The notes under the pieces: generated by a model | What the model saw: only the letters and a program-made list of their open reading frames with translations | Told to the model about the DNA's origin: nothing | Database searches by the model: none | Assembly: GCA_958366985.1 (NCBI GenBank) | Contig: CATXDC010000014.1 | Coordinates: 17,057-81,056 of the forward strand | Length of the DNA stretch: 64,000 nt | Direction of reading: 5' to 3' | From: an uncultured Oscillospiraceae bacterium | GTDB taxonomy: Bacteria > Bacillota > Clostridia > Oscillospirales > Acutalibacteraceae | Made by a program: the position numbers and the translations under genes | In this document: positions 1 to 9,000 of the stretch, piece after piece | Numbering within the stretch: position 1 is the stretch's first letter | Layout: each line of letters begins with the position of its first letter

Positions 1-1
1 C

Positions 2-388
2 TATGAGGAATATCAGAGCGGCATACGTCCTGATGGTGTTTTCTTCTCAGGTCAGTCCTTTATAACAAAGCTTTCTATGGGTATTGCAACAGTTATAAGC
101 GGTATAGCTTATTCTGCAGTAGGATTTTCGGACGCCCGTGTTCAGGAAGTCAATGCTTTCATAGAAGCCGGCGGAATCCCCAGAGAAAACCCGGAATACG
201 CACCCTATCTTATGATACTCTTCTTCCTCATCTCCATCCCCCCTGCTATCGGTTGTCTTCTTGCAGTAATTCCCACCTGGAAATACGCTCTTGACGATGA
301 CGAACATAACAGAATACTTGAAGTACTCAATAAGCGCAGACATGAGAAAGAAGATTCAGAAGATAGCTCCGAGGAATCTGCACAATAA
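2..388 (+). CDS. C-terminal part of a GPH-family sugar:cation symporter (MFS_2), cut by the window edge
   Basis: The open frame enters from the left edge and ends at TAA 386-388, so only about the last 128 residues are present. It holds a stretch of the type YxxxxSGIRPDGVFFSGQSF followed by hydrophobic helices, which matches the C-terminal region of glycoside-pentoside-hexuronide (melibiose permease-like) symporters, where a similar GxRxEG-type loop precedes the eleventh helix. The tail after residue 85 is hydrophilic and acidic, as expected for a cytoplasmic end. The family carries sugars inward with Na+ or H+. The substrate cannot be told. A terminator follows directly. An internal ATG at 77 is not a start, since the family sequence continues upstream of it. 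Confidence 0.75.
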   Translation, partial: YEEYQSGIRPDGVFFSGQSFITKLSMGIATVISGIAYSAVGFSDARVQEVNAFIEAGGIPRENPEYAPYLMILFFLISIPPAIGCLLAVIPTWKYALDDDEHNRILEVLNKRRHEKEDSEDSSEESAQ

Positions 389-412
389 TAATACGGAAAA
401 GTTCTAAACATT

Positions 413-441
413 AAAAGCAGGCCTTTATGACCTGCTTTTTC
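413..441 (+). terminator. Intrinsic terminator of the symporter gene
   Basis: A perfect 9-bp stem AAAAGCAGG / CCTGCTTTT with a 9-nt loop is followed by T residues. It lies 25 bases after the symporter stop codon. Confidence 0.85.
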
Positions 442-603
442 TTATGTAAATATCAAAAGTTATGTTAAAAAATCTTTTAAAAGTTCAGAAATTAACAGGC
501 AGTTGGCACTTATAAAAATAGCTTTCTTTTTTACCCTTTAAATCTACTCATGGAAGTTCTCTAACGCAAAATTCACTTTCCAATCTTCTTTTAATTCAGA
601 AAG

Positions 604-632
604 TTGACAACCGATAAGTGATAAGATATACT
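604..632 (+). promoter_or_regulatory. Strong sigma-A promoter for the small anchored protein
   Basis: TTGACA (604-609), a 17-base spacer and TATACT (627-632) make a near-consensus promoter. The leader runs to the start codon at 696. The rest of the 389-603 gap is AT-rich and shows nothing else I can support. Confidence 0.75.
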
Positions 633-633
633 A

Positions 634-655
634 TGTAATGATAATTAGCATTACA
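634..655 (+). promoter_or_regulatory. Inverted repeat at the predicted transcription start (possible operator)
   Basis: TGTAATG (634-640), an 8-base gap and CATTACA (649-655) are perfect inverted arms. The dyad starts two bases after the -10 box and covers the predicted start site, a usual position for a repressor site. The regulator is unknown. Confidence 0.45.
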
Positions 656-695
656 CAGTAGTGAAAACAGCATATAATAGTCGGAGGTGGAGCTT

Positions 696-1169
696 TTGAA
701 CACAGATTTAAAGTTTTTAAGCAGAAACAGCAAATTTAAAGCTGCTGCATTACTTTGCACGCTGATAGCGTTATTACTTCTTTGCACTGTCAATCAGGAA
801 GAGGAGGAAAGTGAAACCATACCTATTCCTTCCCTGCCTTTGGCAGCATTTGAAGGTGAGTTTCTATATGGAAATATTCCGAAGCCCACTGAAGCTGATG
901 TCTATATATTCATGAACAGCGAGGACGAAAGATATTATCACTATTCTTATCAGTTTGACAATTTCACCATCGAAGAGGCAAAGGATTATGTTGAGTTATT
1001 GGAAGAAACAGTAATTCAAAAAAGACTTGCCTATGATATTTACAATGAAGATGGTGATTTTCCGACACTTAATTATTTCGGATGGGGGAATGATAAAACT
1101 TCTATTTCTTTTGTCCAAGGCAATAAACGAGGCGGAATGTCAATAAATGTAGAAAAGAGTACATATTGA
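696..1169 (+). CDS. Small membrane-anchored protein of unknown function
   Basis: I do not recognise this protein of about 157 residues. A short positively charged N-terminus with several Lys and Arg is followed by one hydrophobic helix (roughly residues 17-33), then an acidic cluster of Glu residues and a hydrophilic domain of about 120 residues rich in Tyr, Asp and Glu. This suggests a signal-anchored protein with an outward-facing domain. The helix ends in LLLLC, which is not a proper lipobox (no small residue at -1), so a lipoprotein is unlikely. I prefer the TTG start at 696 because GGAGG at 683-687 lies 8 bases upstream; the earlier in-frame GTG at 687 overlaps that RBS. It is a single-gene unit with its own promoter and terminator. 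Confidence 0.6.
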   Translation: MNTDLKFLSRNSKFKAAALLCTLIALLLLCTVNQEEEESETIPIPSLPLAAFEGEFLYGNIPKPTEADVYIFMNSEDERYYHYSYQFDNFTIEEAKDYVELLEETVIQKRLAYDIYNEDGDFPTLNYFGWGNDKTSISFVQGNKRGGMSINVEKSTY

Positions 1170-1220
1170 TATTCTTATCAAATTTATTCGCATACCTCAA
1201 TTTATTATCTGTTGTAAAAT

Positions 1221-1257
1221 AAGCAGTGCAGTCCTTTTGCAGATTGCACTGCTTTTA
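1221..1257 (+). terminator. Terminator after the small anchored protein
   Basis: A 10-bp stem AAGCAGTGCA / TGCACTGCTT (1221-1230 and 1245-1254) ends in a short T-run. Confidence 0.75.
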
Positions 1258-1297
1258 ATATGTCAAAATCGGATATTTAACAAAAGTCTGAGAACAT

Positions 1298-1327
1298 GAA
1301 AAAAGGCTCTGCATAAAGCAGAGCCTT
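1298..1327 (-). terminator. Terminator of the tuf / str operon
   Basis: On the minus strand a 10-bp stem AAGGCTCTGC / GCAGAGCCTT with a 5-nt loop is followed by six T residues. It lies 20 bases beyond the tuf stop codon. Confidence 0.9.
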
Positions 1328-1347
1328 AAAATTGTTAAAGAGTAGAA

Positions 1348-2550
1348 TTACTCGTCGATCTCAGTAACAACACCTGAACCAACTGTACGTCCACCTTCAC
1401 GAATAGCGAAACGAAGTCCCTCTTCAATAGCGATGGGAGTGATAAGTTCAACAGACATTGTAACGTTATCGCCAGGCATGCACATCTCTACGCCTTCGGG
1501 AAGAGTGATAACACCTGTAACGTCAGTTGTACGGAAATAGAACTGAGGACGATAGTTGTTGAAGAAAGGTGTATGACGTCCACCTTCGTCCTTATTCAGA
1601 ACGTAAACCTGACCCTTGAACTTTGTGTGAGGATGGATTGAACCGGGAGCAGCAAGAACCTGTCCACGCTCAATCTCTGTACGCTGGATACCACGAAGAA
1701 GAGCACCGATGTTGTCGCCAGCCTCAGCATAGTCGAGGATCTTGCGGAACATCTCGATACCTGTAACAACAGTCTTTCTCTTCTCGTCTGTAAGACCAAC
1801 GATCTCAACTTCCTCAGAAGTTCTGAGCTGTCCACGCTCAACTCTACCTGTAGCAACTGTACCACGGCCTGTGATTGTGAAAACGTCCTCAACGGGCATA
1901 AGGAAGGGAAGGTCTGCCTTACGGTCGGGAGTGGGGATGTAGCTGTCAACAGCAGCCATGAGCTCCCAGATGCAAGCAAGCTCAGGAGCGTTTACATCGT
2001 TGCCTGAGTACTCAAGAGCCTTAAGAGCTGAACCCTTGATGATGGGTGTATCATCGCCGGGGAACTCGTACTCGTCAAGAGTCTCACGGATTTCCATCTC
2101 AACAAGCTCAAGAAGCTCAGGATCGTCAACCTGATCGCACTTGTTCATGAATACGATGATGTAAGGAACGCCAACCTGACGAGCAAGAAGAAGGTGCTCT
2201 TTGGTCTGAGCCATAGGACCATCTGTTGCAGCGATAACAAGGATAGCGCCATCCATCTGAGCAGCACCGGTGATCATGTTCTTGATATAGTCAGCATGGC
2301 CGGGGCAGTCAACGTGAGCATAGTGACGAGTCTCTGTCTGATACTCAACGTGAGCTGTGTTGATTGTGATACCACGCTCTCTCTCTTCGGGAGCCTTATC
2401 GATGTTTGCATAATCAACGAAGTCAGCCTCGCCCTTCATAGCGAGAGTCTTTGTGATAGCAGCTGTAAGAGTTGTTTTACCGTGGTCAACGTGGCCGATA
2501 GTACCAATGTTGACATGGGGTTTGGTTCTGTCAAATTTTTCCTTTGCCAT
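1348..2550 (-). CDS. tuf: Translation elongation factor Tu
   Basis: EF-Tu is the GTPase that brings aminoacyl-tRNA to the ribosomal A site. The 400-residue length is normal. The G-domain motifs are all present: GHVDHGKT (19-26), DCPGH (near 81-85) and NKCD (near 136-139), followed by the two beta-barrel domains ending in a conserved IREGGRTVGSGVV stretch. The ATG is preceded by AAAGGAGG at good spacing. It is the last gene of the str cluster, 109 bases after fusA, but has its own promoter in that gap and a strong terminator, so it can be made in excess of the upstream genes, as expected for the most abundant cell protein. Confidence 0.99.
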   Translation of the reverse strand: MAKEKFDRTKPHVNIGTIGHVDHGKTTLTAAITKTLAMKGEADFVDYANIDKAPEERERGITINTAHVEYQTETRHYAHVDCPGHADYIKNMITGAAQMDGAILVIAATDGPMAQTKEHLLLARQVGVPYIIVFMNKCDQVDDPELLELVEMEIRETLDEYEFPGDDTPIIKGSALKALEYSGNDVNAPELACIWELMAAVDSYIPTPDRKADLPFLMPVEDVFTITGRGTVATGRVERGQLRTSEEVEIVGLTDEKRKTVVTGIEMFRKILDYAEAGDNIGALLRGIQRTEIERGQVLAAPGSIHPHTKFKGQVYVLNKDEGGRHTPFFNNYRPQFYFRTTDVTGVITLPEGVEMCMPGDNVTMSVELITPIAIEEGLRFAIREGGRTVGSGVVTEIDE

Positions 2551-2615
2551 TGGATGTTTCCTCCTTTATTTTCAGCAAAATAATTTGTGTTTTTAACGGC
2601 ATGCGCCGTAAGGAT

Positions 2616-2644
2616 ATTTTAACAATTCTATTGACTAATTGCAA
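2616..2644 (-). promoter_or_regulatory. Promoter for tuf alone
   Basis: Read on the minus strand, TTGCAA (2644-2639), a 17-base spacer and TAAAAT (2621-2616) lie in the fusA-tuf gap. A small hairpin with ACGGC/GCCGT arms (2596-2609) follows in the leader. Confidence 0.6.
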
Positions 2645-2659
2645 TAGATTTTTGATAAA

Positions 2660-4738
2660 TTAATCCTTCTTCATGCGGCTGCTGATAATTTCATCAGCAA
2701 TTGACTTGGGTACCTCAGTGTAATGGCTGGGCTCCATTGTATACTGTCCACGTCCCTGAGTCTTTGAACGCAGGTCTGTAGCGTATCCAAACATGTTTGA
2801 AAGGGGAACCATAGCATTGATCTGAGTAGCACCATTTCTGGGCTCCATACCCTGCATGAGTCCACGACGTGAGTTGATGTCGCCGATAACGTCACCAACG
2901 TAGTCGTCGGGAGTGATTACGGAAACCTTCATGATGGGCTCCATAAGTGTGGGAGCTGCCTTCTTCATAGCGTTCTTGAATGCCATTGAACCGGCAATCT
3001 TGAATGCCATTTCAGAGGAGTCAACCTCATGGTAAGAACCGTCATAAAGAGTAACCTTAACGTCAACAACGTTGTAGCCTGCAAGAACACCGGAAAGCAT
3101 TGCGCCCTTGATACCTGCTTCAGCAGGTCCGATGTACTCTTTCGGGATTGCGCCGCCGACGATTTCGTTAACGAACTCATATCCTTTGCCGGGGTTGGGC
3201 TCGATACGGATCTTAACATGACCGTACTGACCACGACCACCGGACTGACGTGAATACTTGCAGTCCTCATCAGCAGCTTTGGTGATTGTCTCACGGTAAG
3301 CAACCTGAGGTTTACCTACGTTAGCTTCAACTTTGAACTCACGAAGCATTCTGTCAACGATGATTTCAAGGTGAAGCTCACCCATACCTGCGATGATTGT
3401 CTGGCCTGTCTCTTCGTCTGTATAAGCCTTGAATGTGGGATCTTCTTCAGCAAGCTTCTGAAGAGCGATACCCATCTTCTCCTGACCAGCCTTGGTCTTG
3501 GGCTCGATAGCAACACGGATAACGGGCTCGGGGAACTCCATGGATTCAAGGATTACGGGATACTTGGGATCACAGAGTGTATCACCTGTTGTTGTATTCT
3601 TAAGACCAACAGCAGCAGCTATATCACCGGCATAGCAGGTTTCGATGTCCTGACGGTGGTTAGCGTGCATCTGGAGAATACGTCCCATTCTCTCGTTCTG
3701 ATCCTTAACGGAGTTATAAACAGTGCTTCCGGCGTCAACTGTACCGGAATATACACGGAAGAAGCAGATTTTACCAACATAGGGGTCGGTAGCAATCTTG
3801 AATGCGAGAGCTGCAAAAGGCTCTTCGTCGGAAGAATGACGAACCTCGTCCTCTTCTGTCTCGGGATTAATACCAGTGATGTCTGCAACGTCTGTGGGAG
3901 CAGGCATGTAATCAACAATAGCGTCAAGGAGCATCTGAACGCCCTTGTTTCTGTAAGAAGTACCGCAGGTAATCGGTACCATGCTGTTAGCGATTGTTGA
4001 CTTACGGATTGTTGTCTTAATCTCGTCGATTGTGAGCTCTTCGCCCTCGAGGTACTTCATCATGAGGTCCTCGTCCTGCTCTGCAACGTGCTCAAGAAGG
4101 TCTGTACGATACTTCTGAGCAAGCTCCATCATATCCTCAGGGATAGGCTCCTTACGAACGTCAAGACCCTTGTCGTCGTAGTAAACCTCAGCTTCCATTG
4201 TTACAAGGTCGATGATACCCTTGAAAGTATCCTCTGAACCGATGGGAAGCTGAATCGGAACTGCGTTGCATTTAAGGCGATCCTTAATCATGCTCAGTAC
4301 ATTGTAGAAGTCCGCACCCATGATGTCCATCTTATTGACGTAAATCATACGCGGAACATGATATTTATCAGCCTGACGCCAAACGGTCTCAGACTGAGGC
4401 TCAACGCCGCCCTTAGCACACATAACTGTTACAGAGCCGTCGAGAACACGAAGTGAACGCTCAACCTCAACTGTAAAGTCAACGTGGCCGGGAGTGTCGA
4501 TAATGTTGATTCTATGATCTCTCCAGAAGCAAGTGGTAGCAGCGGAAGTAATTGTAATACCTCTCTCCTGCTCCTGTGCCATCCAGTCCATTGTGGCGGC
4601 ACCGTCATGGGTCTCACCGATCTTGTGGTTGATACCTGTATAGAACAGGATACGCTCGGTTGTTGTTGTCTTACCGGCGTCGATGTGAGCCATGATACCG
4701 ATGTTTCTGGTCATAGCTAATGATACCTTTCTTGGCAT
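2660..4738 (-). CDS. fusA: Translation elongation factor G
   Basis: EF-G is the GTPase that drives ribosomal translocation and, with RRF, ribosome recycling. The G domain shows AHIDAGKTTTTERIL near the N-terminus, DTPGHVDF and NKMD; domains II-V follow in full, and 692 residues is the usual length. The start is the ATG at 4738 (protein begins MPRKVSLAMTRN): GGAGGG lies just upstream, and an in-frame ATG 12 bases earlier overlaps that RBS. It lies between rpsG and tuf in the classic str order. No sequence sign of fusidic acid resistance was looked for in detail. Confidence 0.98.
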   Translation of the reverse strand: MPRKVSLAMTRNIGIMAHIDAGKTTTTERILFYTGINHKIGETHDGAATMDWMAQEQERGITITSAATTCFWRDHRINIIDTPGHVDFTVEVERSLRVLDGSVTVMCAKGGVEPQSETVWRQADKYHVPRMIYVNKMDIMGADFYNVLSMIKDRLKCNAVPIQLPIGSEDTFKGIIDLVTMEAEVYYDDKGLDVRKEPIPEDMMELAQKYRTDLLEHVAEQDEDLMMKYLEGEELTIDEIKTTIRKSTIANSMVPITCGTSYRNKGVQMLLDAIVDYMPAPTDVADITGINPETEEDEVRHSSDEEPFAALAFKIATDPYVGKICFFRVYSGTVDAGSTVYNSVKDQNERMGRILQMHANHRQDIETCYAGDIAAAVGLKNTTTGDTLCDPKYPVILESMEFPEPVIRVAIEPKTKAGQEKMGIALQKLAEEDPTFKAYTDEETGQTIIAGMGELHLEIIVDRMLREFKVEANVGKPQVAYRETITKAADEDCKYSRQSGGRGQYGHVKIRIEPNPGKGYEFVNEIVGGAIPKEYIGPAEAGIKGAMLSGVLAGYNVVDVKVTLYDGSYHEVDSSEMAFKIAGSMAFKNAMKKAAPTLMEPIMKVSVITPDDYVGDVIGDINSRRGLMQGMEPRNGATQINAMVPLSNMFGYATDLRSKTQGRGQYTMEPSHYTEVPKSIADEIISSRMKKD

Positions 4739-4847
4739 AAAACCCTCCATCGCCGCTCATGCGGTTTCTTTAAACGCTGCACTTAAAAAAGTGCATACTG
4801 ATTGAAATATTTCCCTTTTTTTCGCAAAATATCCGCAAAAAAGGAAA

Positions 4848-5318
4848 TTACCATCTGTAATGAGCAAATGCCTTGTTGGCTTCTGCCATCTTGTGTGTAT
4901 CTTCACGCTTCTTGAATGCGCCGCCTGTGCTGTTGACTGCATCCATGATCTCGGCTGCAAGTCTCTCACGCATTGTTCTCTCTGAACGCTGACGGCTGTA
5001 AAGTGTGATCCAACGTAAACCAAGAGTCTGACGTCTCTCAGGACGAACCTCCATGGGTACCTGGTAAGTTGCACCACCTACACGGCGTGCCTTAACCTCA
5101 AGTACGGGCATTACGTTTTCCATAGCTGCCTCGAAAACTTCGAGGGGCTCTTTGCCTGTCTTCTCTCTGATGATATCAAAAGCATCATAAACGATCTTCT
5201 GGGCAACGCCCTTCTTACCGTCATACATTACGCTGTTGATAAGACGAGTGACAAGCTTTGAATTGTAAAGCGGATCCGGCAAAACATCACGTTTTGCGAT
5301 CTGGCCTCTTCTTGGCAC
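4848..5318 (-). CDS. rpsG: 30S ribosomal protein S7
   Basis: S7 starts assembly of the 30S head and binds the 3' major domain of 16S rRNA. The protein begins with PRRGQIAKRDV after the initiator and ends in AHYRW, both standard for S7, and its 156 residues equal the usual bacterial length. The start is a GTG at 5318 with AAGGAGGG upstream; longer in-frame extensions reaching 5447 run through the intergenic region and are not coding. In other bacteria S7 represses its own operon by binding mRNA between rpsL and rpsG; whether the 164-base gap here does so is not shown. Confidence 0.97.
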   Translation of the reverse strand: MPRRGQIAKRDVLPDPLYNSKLVTRLINSVMYDGKKGVAQKIVYDAFDIIREKTGKEPLEVFEAAMENVMPVLEVKARRVGGATYQVPMEVRPERRQTLGLRWITLYSRQRSERTMRERLAAEIMDAVNSTGGAFKKREDTHKMAEANKAFAHYRW

Positions 5319-5482
5319 TTCGCTTCCCTCCTTCATAATAATGATATCATAGGTACTCGAGTGACAAAATTCCCGTGGCGCCAATGATGAGGCGATAATA
5401 ATATATATTAACCTCAGCATTGGTTGAGCTTTTCGCTCAGCCTGCAAGAAGATTCTGTCGTTTCATTTTCCGGTCTACCGGA

Positions 5483-5905
5483 TTATTTTTTAGCTGCCTT
5501 AGGACGCTTTGCACCGTACTTTGAACGGGCCTGCATTCTTCCGTTAACACCCTGGGTATCAAGTGTACCACGGATGATATGGTAACGAACACCGGGAAGG
5601 TCCTTAACACGGCCGCCACGGATAAGAACAACGCTGTGCTCCTGAAGGTTGTGTCCTACACCGGGGATATAGGCGGAAACCTCAATATCGTTGGTAAGAC
5701 GAACTCTGGCAATCTTTCTGAGAGCTGAGTTAGGCTTCTTAGGAGTAGCTGTCTTAACGGCTGTGCAAACACCACGCTTCTGAGGAGAGTCGTTATCTGT
5801 AAGAATGTTCTTCTTTGAGTTAAGACCCTTTAAAAGAGCGGGAGCCTTAGCCTTTTTCTCAAGGGATTTTCTTCCGTTGCGAACAAGCTGATTAAAGGTT
5901 GGCAA
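5483..5905 (-). CDS. rpsL: 30S ribosomal protein S12
   Basis: S12 sits at the decoding centre and controls accuracy. The protein (140 residues) has the PTFNQLVR start, the TPKKPNSALRK loop and GGRVKDLPGVRYH; the two lysines whose mutation gives streptomycin resistance are both wild type. I place the start at TTG 5905 because AAGGAGG lies 10 bases upstream and the known N-terminus MPTFNQL fits; the frame stays open further upstream (to 5950) only by chance. It is the first gene after rpoC and has a promoter of its own, so rpsL-rpsG-fusA can be transcribed apart from rpoBC. The ribosomal protein L7Ae-like gene often found between rpoC and rpsL in Firmicutes is absent. Confidence 0.96.
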   Translation of the reverse strand: MPTFNQLVRNGRKSLEKKAKAPALLKGLNSKKNILTDNDSPQKRGVCTAVKTATPKKPNSALRKIARVRLTNDIEVSAYIPGVGHNLQEHSVVLIRGGRVKDLPGVRYHIIRGTLDTQGVNGRMQARSKYGAKRPKAAKK

Positions 5906-5941
5906 ATCTACTGCACCTCCTTGCACTAAAAATATATGTGC

Positions 5942-5960
5942 AGGGGGCATAAAGCCCCCT
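5942..5960 (-). promoter_or_regulatory. GC-rich hairpin in the rpsL leader
   Basis: AGGGGGC / GCCCCCT arms with an ATAAA-type loop form a stable hairpin between the rpsL promoter and start codon. No clear U-run follows directly, so I would not call it a terminator; it could be a regulatory or RNA-stabilising element. Confidence 0.4.
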
Positions 5961-6020
5961 TGTCACCGTTTTTTAAGCTGCTATGGGCAAAATATAGAAA
6001 ATATACCCACACAATTGGTT

Positions 6021-6049
6021 ATTTTAACATAAGTGTTTATGGTTGTCAA
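6021..6049 (-). promoter_or_regulatory. Promoter for rpsL-rpsG-fusA
   Basis: On the minus strand TTGACA (6049-6044), a 17-base spacer and TAAAAT (6026-6021) lie in the rpoC-rpsL gap, giving a leader of about 110 bases. Confidence 0.8.
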
Positions 6050-6085
6050 CACACCAAAACACGGTTTTTGTCATTATTTTTAGGC

Positions 6086-9000
6086 TTATTCAGCTGCCTC
6101 TTCTGCTGTTTTCACAGGATCAATCTCTACCCTGCTGTAGCAGTCCATTCCGGTACCGGAAGGAAGAAGCTTACCGATAATGACGTTTTCTTTAAGTCCG
6201 AGCAGCGGATCTGTCTTTCCTTTGATAGCTGCATCTGTAAGAACTCTTGTGGTCTCCTGGAAGGATGCTGCTGAAAGGAAGGAGTCTGTTGCAAGTGAAG
6301 CCTTTGTGATACCGAGAAGAACAGGTGTTCCTGTTGCCTCTTTGAGATCCTCGCCGGTCTCCTCTGCTCTCTTTCTGATAGCCTCGTTCTTTGTGATGAA
6401 CTCGTACTTTTCGACTGTTGATCCGGGAAGCATATCTGTATCGCCGGGCTCTACAACCTTGTACTTCTTCATCATCTGACGGACGATAACCTCAATGTGC
6501 TTATCGTTGATATCAACACCCTGCATACGGTAAACACGCTGAACCTCACGGATAAGGTAATCGTGAACAGCATCTGTGCCCTTGATTGCAAGAATGTCGT
6601 GGGGGTTAGCTGAACCCTCTGTAAGCACATCGCCCTTATTTACGAATGCGCCGTCACGGATATACTCTTTAAGACGTGCATCATAGGGAATAAGGTAACT
6701 TCTCTGATCTCCGTTTTCGTTATCTGTAATGACAACATGGGGATTGCCCTTGATGTCTTCGATTGAAACAACACCGGAAATCTCGGAAAGGATTGCAAGG
6801 TGCTTGGGCTTTCTGCCCTCGAAAAGTTCCTCAACACGGGGAAGACCCTGTGTGATATCGGCAGCTGATGTAACACCGCCGGTGTGGAACGTTCTCATTG
6901 TAAGCTGTGTACCGGGCTCACCGATTGACTGAGCAGCGATAATACCAACTGCTTCACCGACTGTTACGGGATCACCTGTTGCAAGGTTGGAGCCGTAGCA
7001 CTTAATACATACGCCATGTTCTGCACGGCATGTAAGAAGTGAACGAATCTTGATTCTCTCAACTCCGCTTGCCACAATGCGCTCTGCATCGGCATCGGTC
7101 ATCATGCGGTCTTTGCTCATAATGAGCTCGCCTGTCTCTTTATCATAAAGGTCCTCAAGGAGGTAACGTCCCTTAAGACGCTCTGCAAGACCTTCGATAA
7201 GCTCTTTGCCGTCACGGATATCGTAAACATCGATACCCTCGTGGCATCCGCAGTCCTCTTCACGGATGATAACATCCTGTGAAACGTCAACAAGACGACG
7301 TGTAAGGTAACCGGAGTCAGCGGTACGAAGAGCGGTATCAGCAAGTCCTTTACGTGCACCACGGGAGGAGATGAAGTATTCGAGAACATTAAGTCCTTCA
7401 CGGTAGTTAGCACGAATGGGAACTTCGATTGTCTTACCTGCTGTATTTGCGATAAGTCCACGCATACCTGCAAGCTGACGAAGCTGTGACTCAGAACCAC
7501 GGGCACCGGAGTCAACCATCATGTAGATGGGGTTGTAGTGGTCAAGGTTTGCAGTAAGTTCGGAGGAAACTTTCTTTGTGCAGTCTTCCCAAACTTTGAT
7601 AACGTTTCTTGAACGCTCCTCATTGCTGTATCTACCTTTGAGATAGAAGTGGTTGATCTTATCAACCTCAGCCTCAGCCTGTGCAAGGAATTCCTTCTTC
7701 TTGGGCGGGATTGTAGCGTCGCAGACAGCAACGGTAATACCGCTTCGAGTTGAATACTGACAGCCCTGAGCTTTAATCTTATCAAGAACGCCTGCGGTTA
7801 CGGCTGTGCCGTGAACCTTTATGCACTTGTCAATGATCTTACCAAGCATCTTCTTGCTGACAAGGAAATCAGCTTCGAGCTTGAACATATTTTCAGGCTT
7901 GCTGCGGTCAACAAAACCGAGGTCCTGAGGAATGGGATTGTTGAAGATAACACGTCCGAGAGTGGTTTCGATAATCTGTGAAACCTCTACCCCGTCAACT
8001 ACCTTGCTCATTCTGATCTTTACAAGAGCATGAAGTCCGAGGCTTCCCTCATCGTAAGCCATGATAGCTTCTTCAACGTTTCTGAATGCCTTGCCCTCGC
8101 CGGGTTCGCCGGGCTTAATGAGAGTAAGGTAATATGAGCCGAGAACCATATCCTGTGTAGGAACGGCAACGGGCTTTCCGTCTGAAGGCTTGAGAAGGTT
8201 GTTGGCAGCAAGCATAAGGAAACGTGCCTCTGCCTGTGCCTCTGCTGAAAGAGGTACGTGAACAGCCATCTGGTCGCCGTCGAAGTCAGCGTTGAAAGCG
8301 GTACATACAAGGGGATGAAGCTTAATAGCTCTGCCCTCTACAAGCACCGGCTCGAAAGCCTGAATACCCAGTCTGTGAAGAGTGGGAGCACGGTTGAGCA
8401 TTACGGGATGGTCTTTGATGACGATTTCGAGAGCGTCCCAGACCTCATTCTTTGCACGCTCAACCATCTTTCTTGCGGATTTGATGTTTCCTGCTGCGCC
8501 TGTTTCAACAAGACGCTTCATGACAAAGGGCTTGAACAGCTCCAGAGCCATCTCCTTGGGAAGTCCGCACTGATACATTTTAAGCTCGGGTCCTACAACG
8601 ATAACGGAACGTCCTGAGTAGTCAACACGCTTACCGAGAAGGTTCTGACGGAAACGTCCCTGCTTACCTTTAAGCATATCGGAAAGAGATTTAAGAGGTC
8701 TGTTGTTGGGTCCTGTTACGGGACGGCCTCTTCTGCCGTTATCGATAAGGGCGTCAACTGCCTCCTGAAGCATTCTCTTTTCGTTTCTTACGATAATATC
8801 GGGAGCTCCAAGCTCAAGAAGTCTCTTAAGACGGTTATTTCTGTTAATGACCCTTCTGTAAAGGTCGTTAAGGTCAGATGTTGCAAAGCGTCCGCCGTCC
8901 AGCTGAACCATGGGACGGATATCGGGCGGAATAACGGGAAGGCAGTCAAGAATCATCCATTCCGGTTTGTTGCCAGACTGTCTGAAGGCCTCTACAACCT

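Noticed and set aside
3371..4000. A 209-codon open frame on the plus strand opposite fusA
   Set aside because: It is a shadow of the highly biased fusA codons; it has no RBS and no family-like sequence. Similar frames opposite tuf, rpoB, rpoC and fucI were dropped for the same reason.
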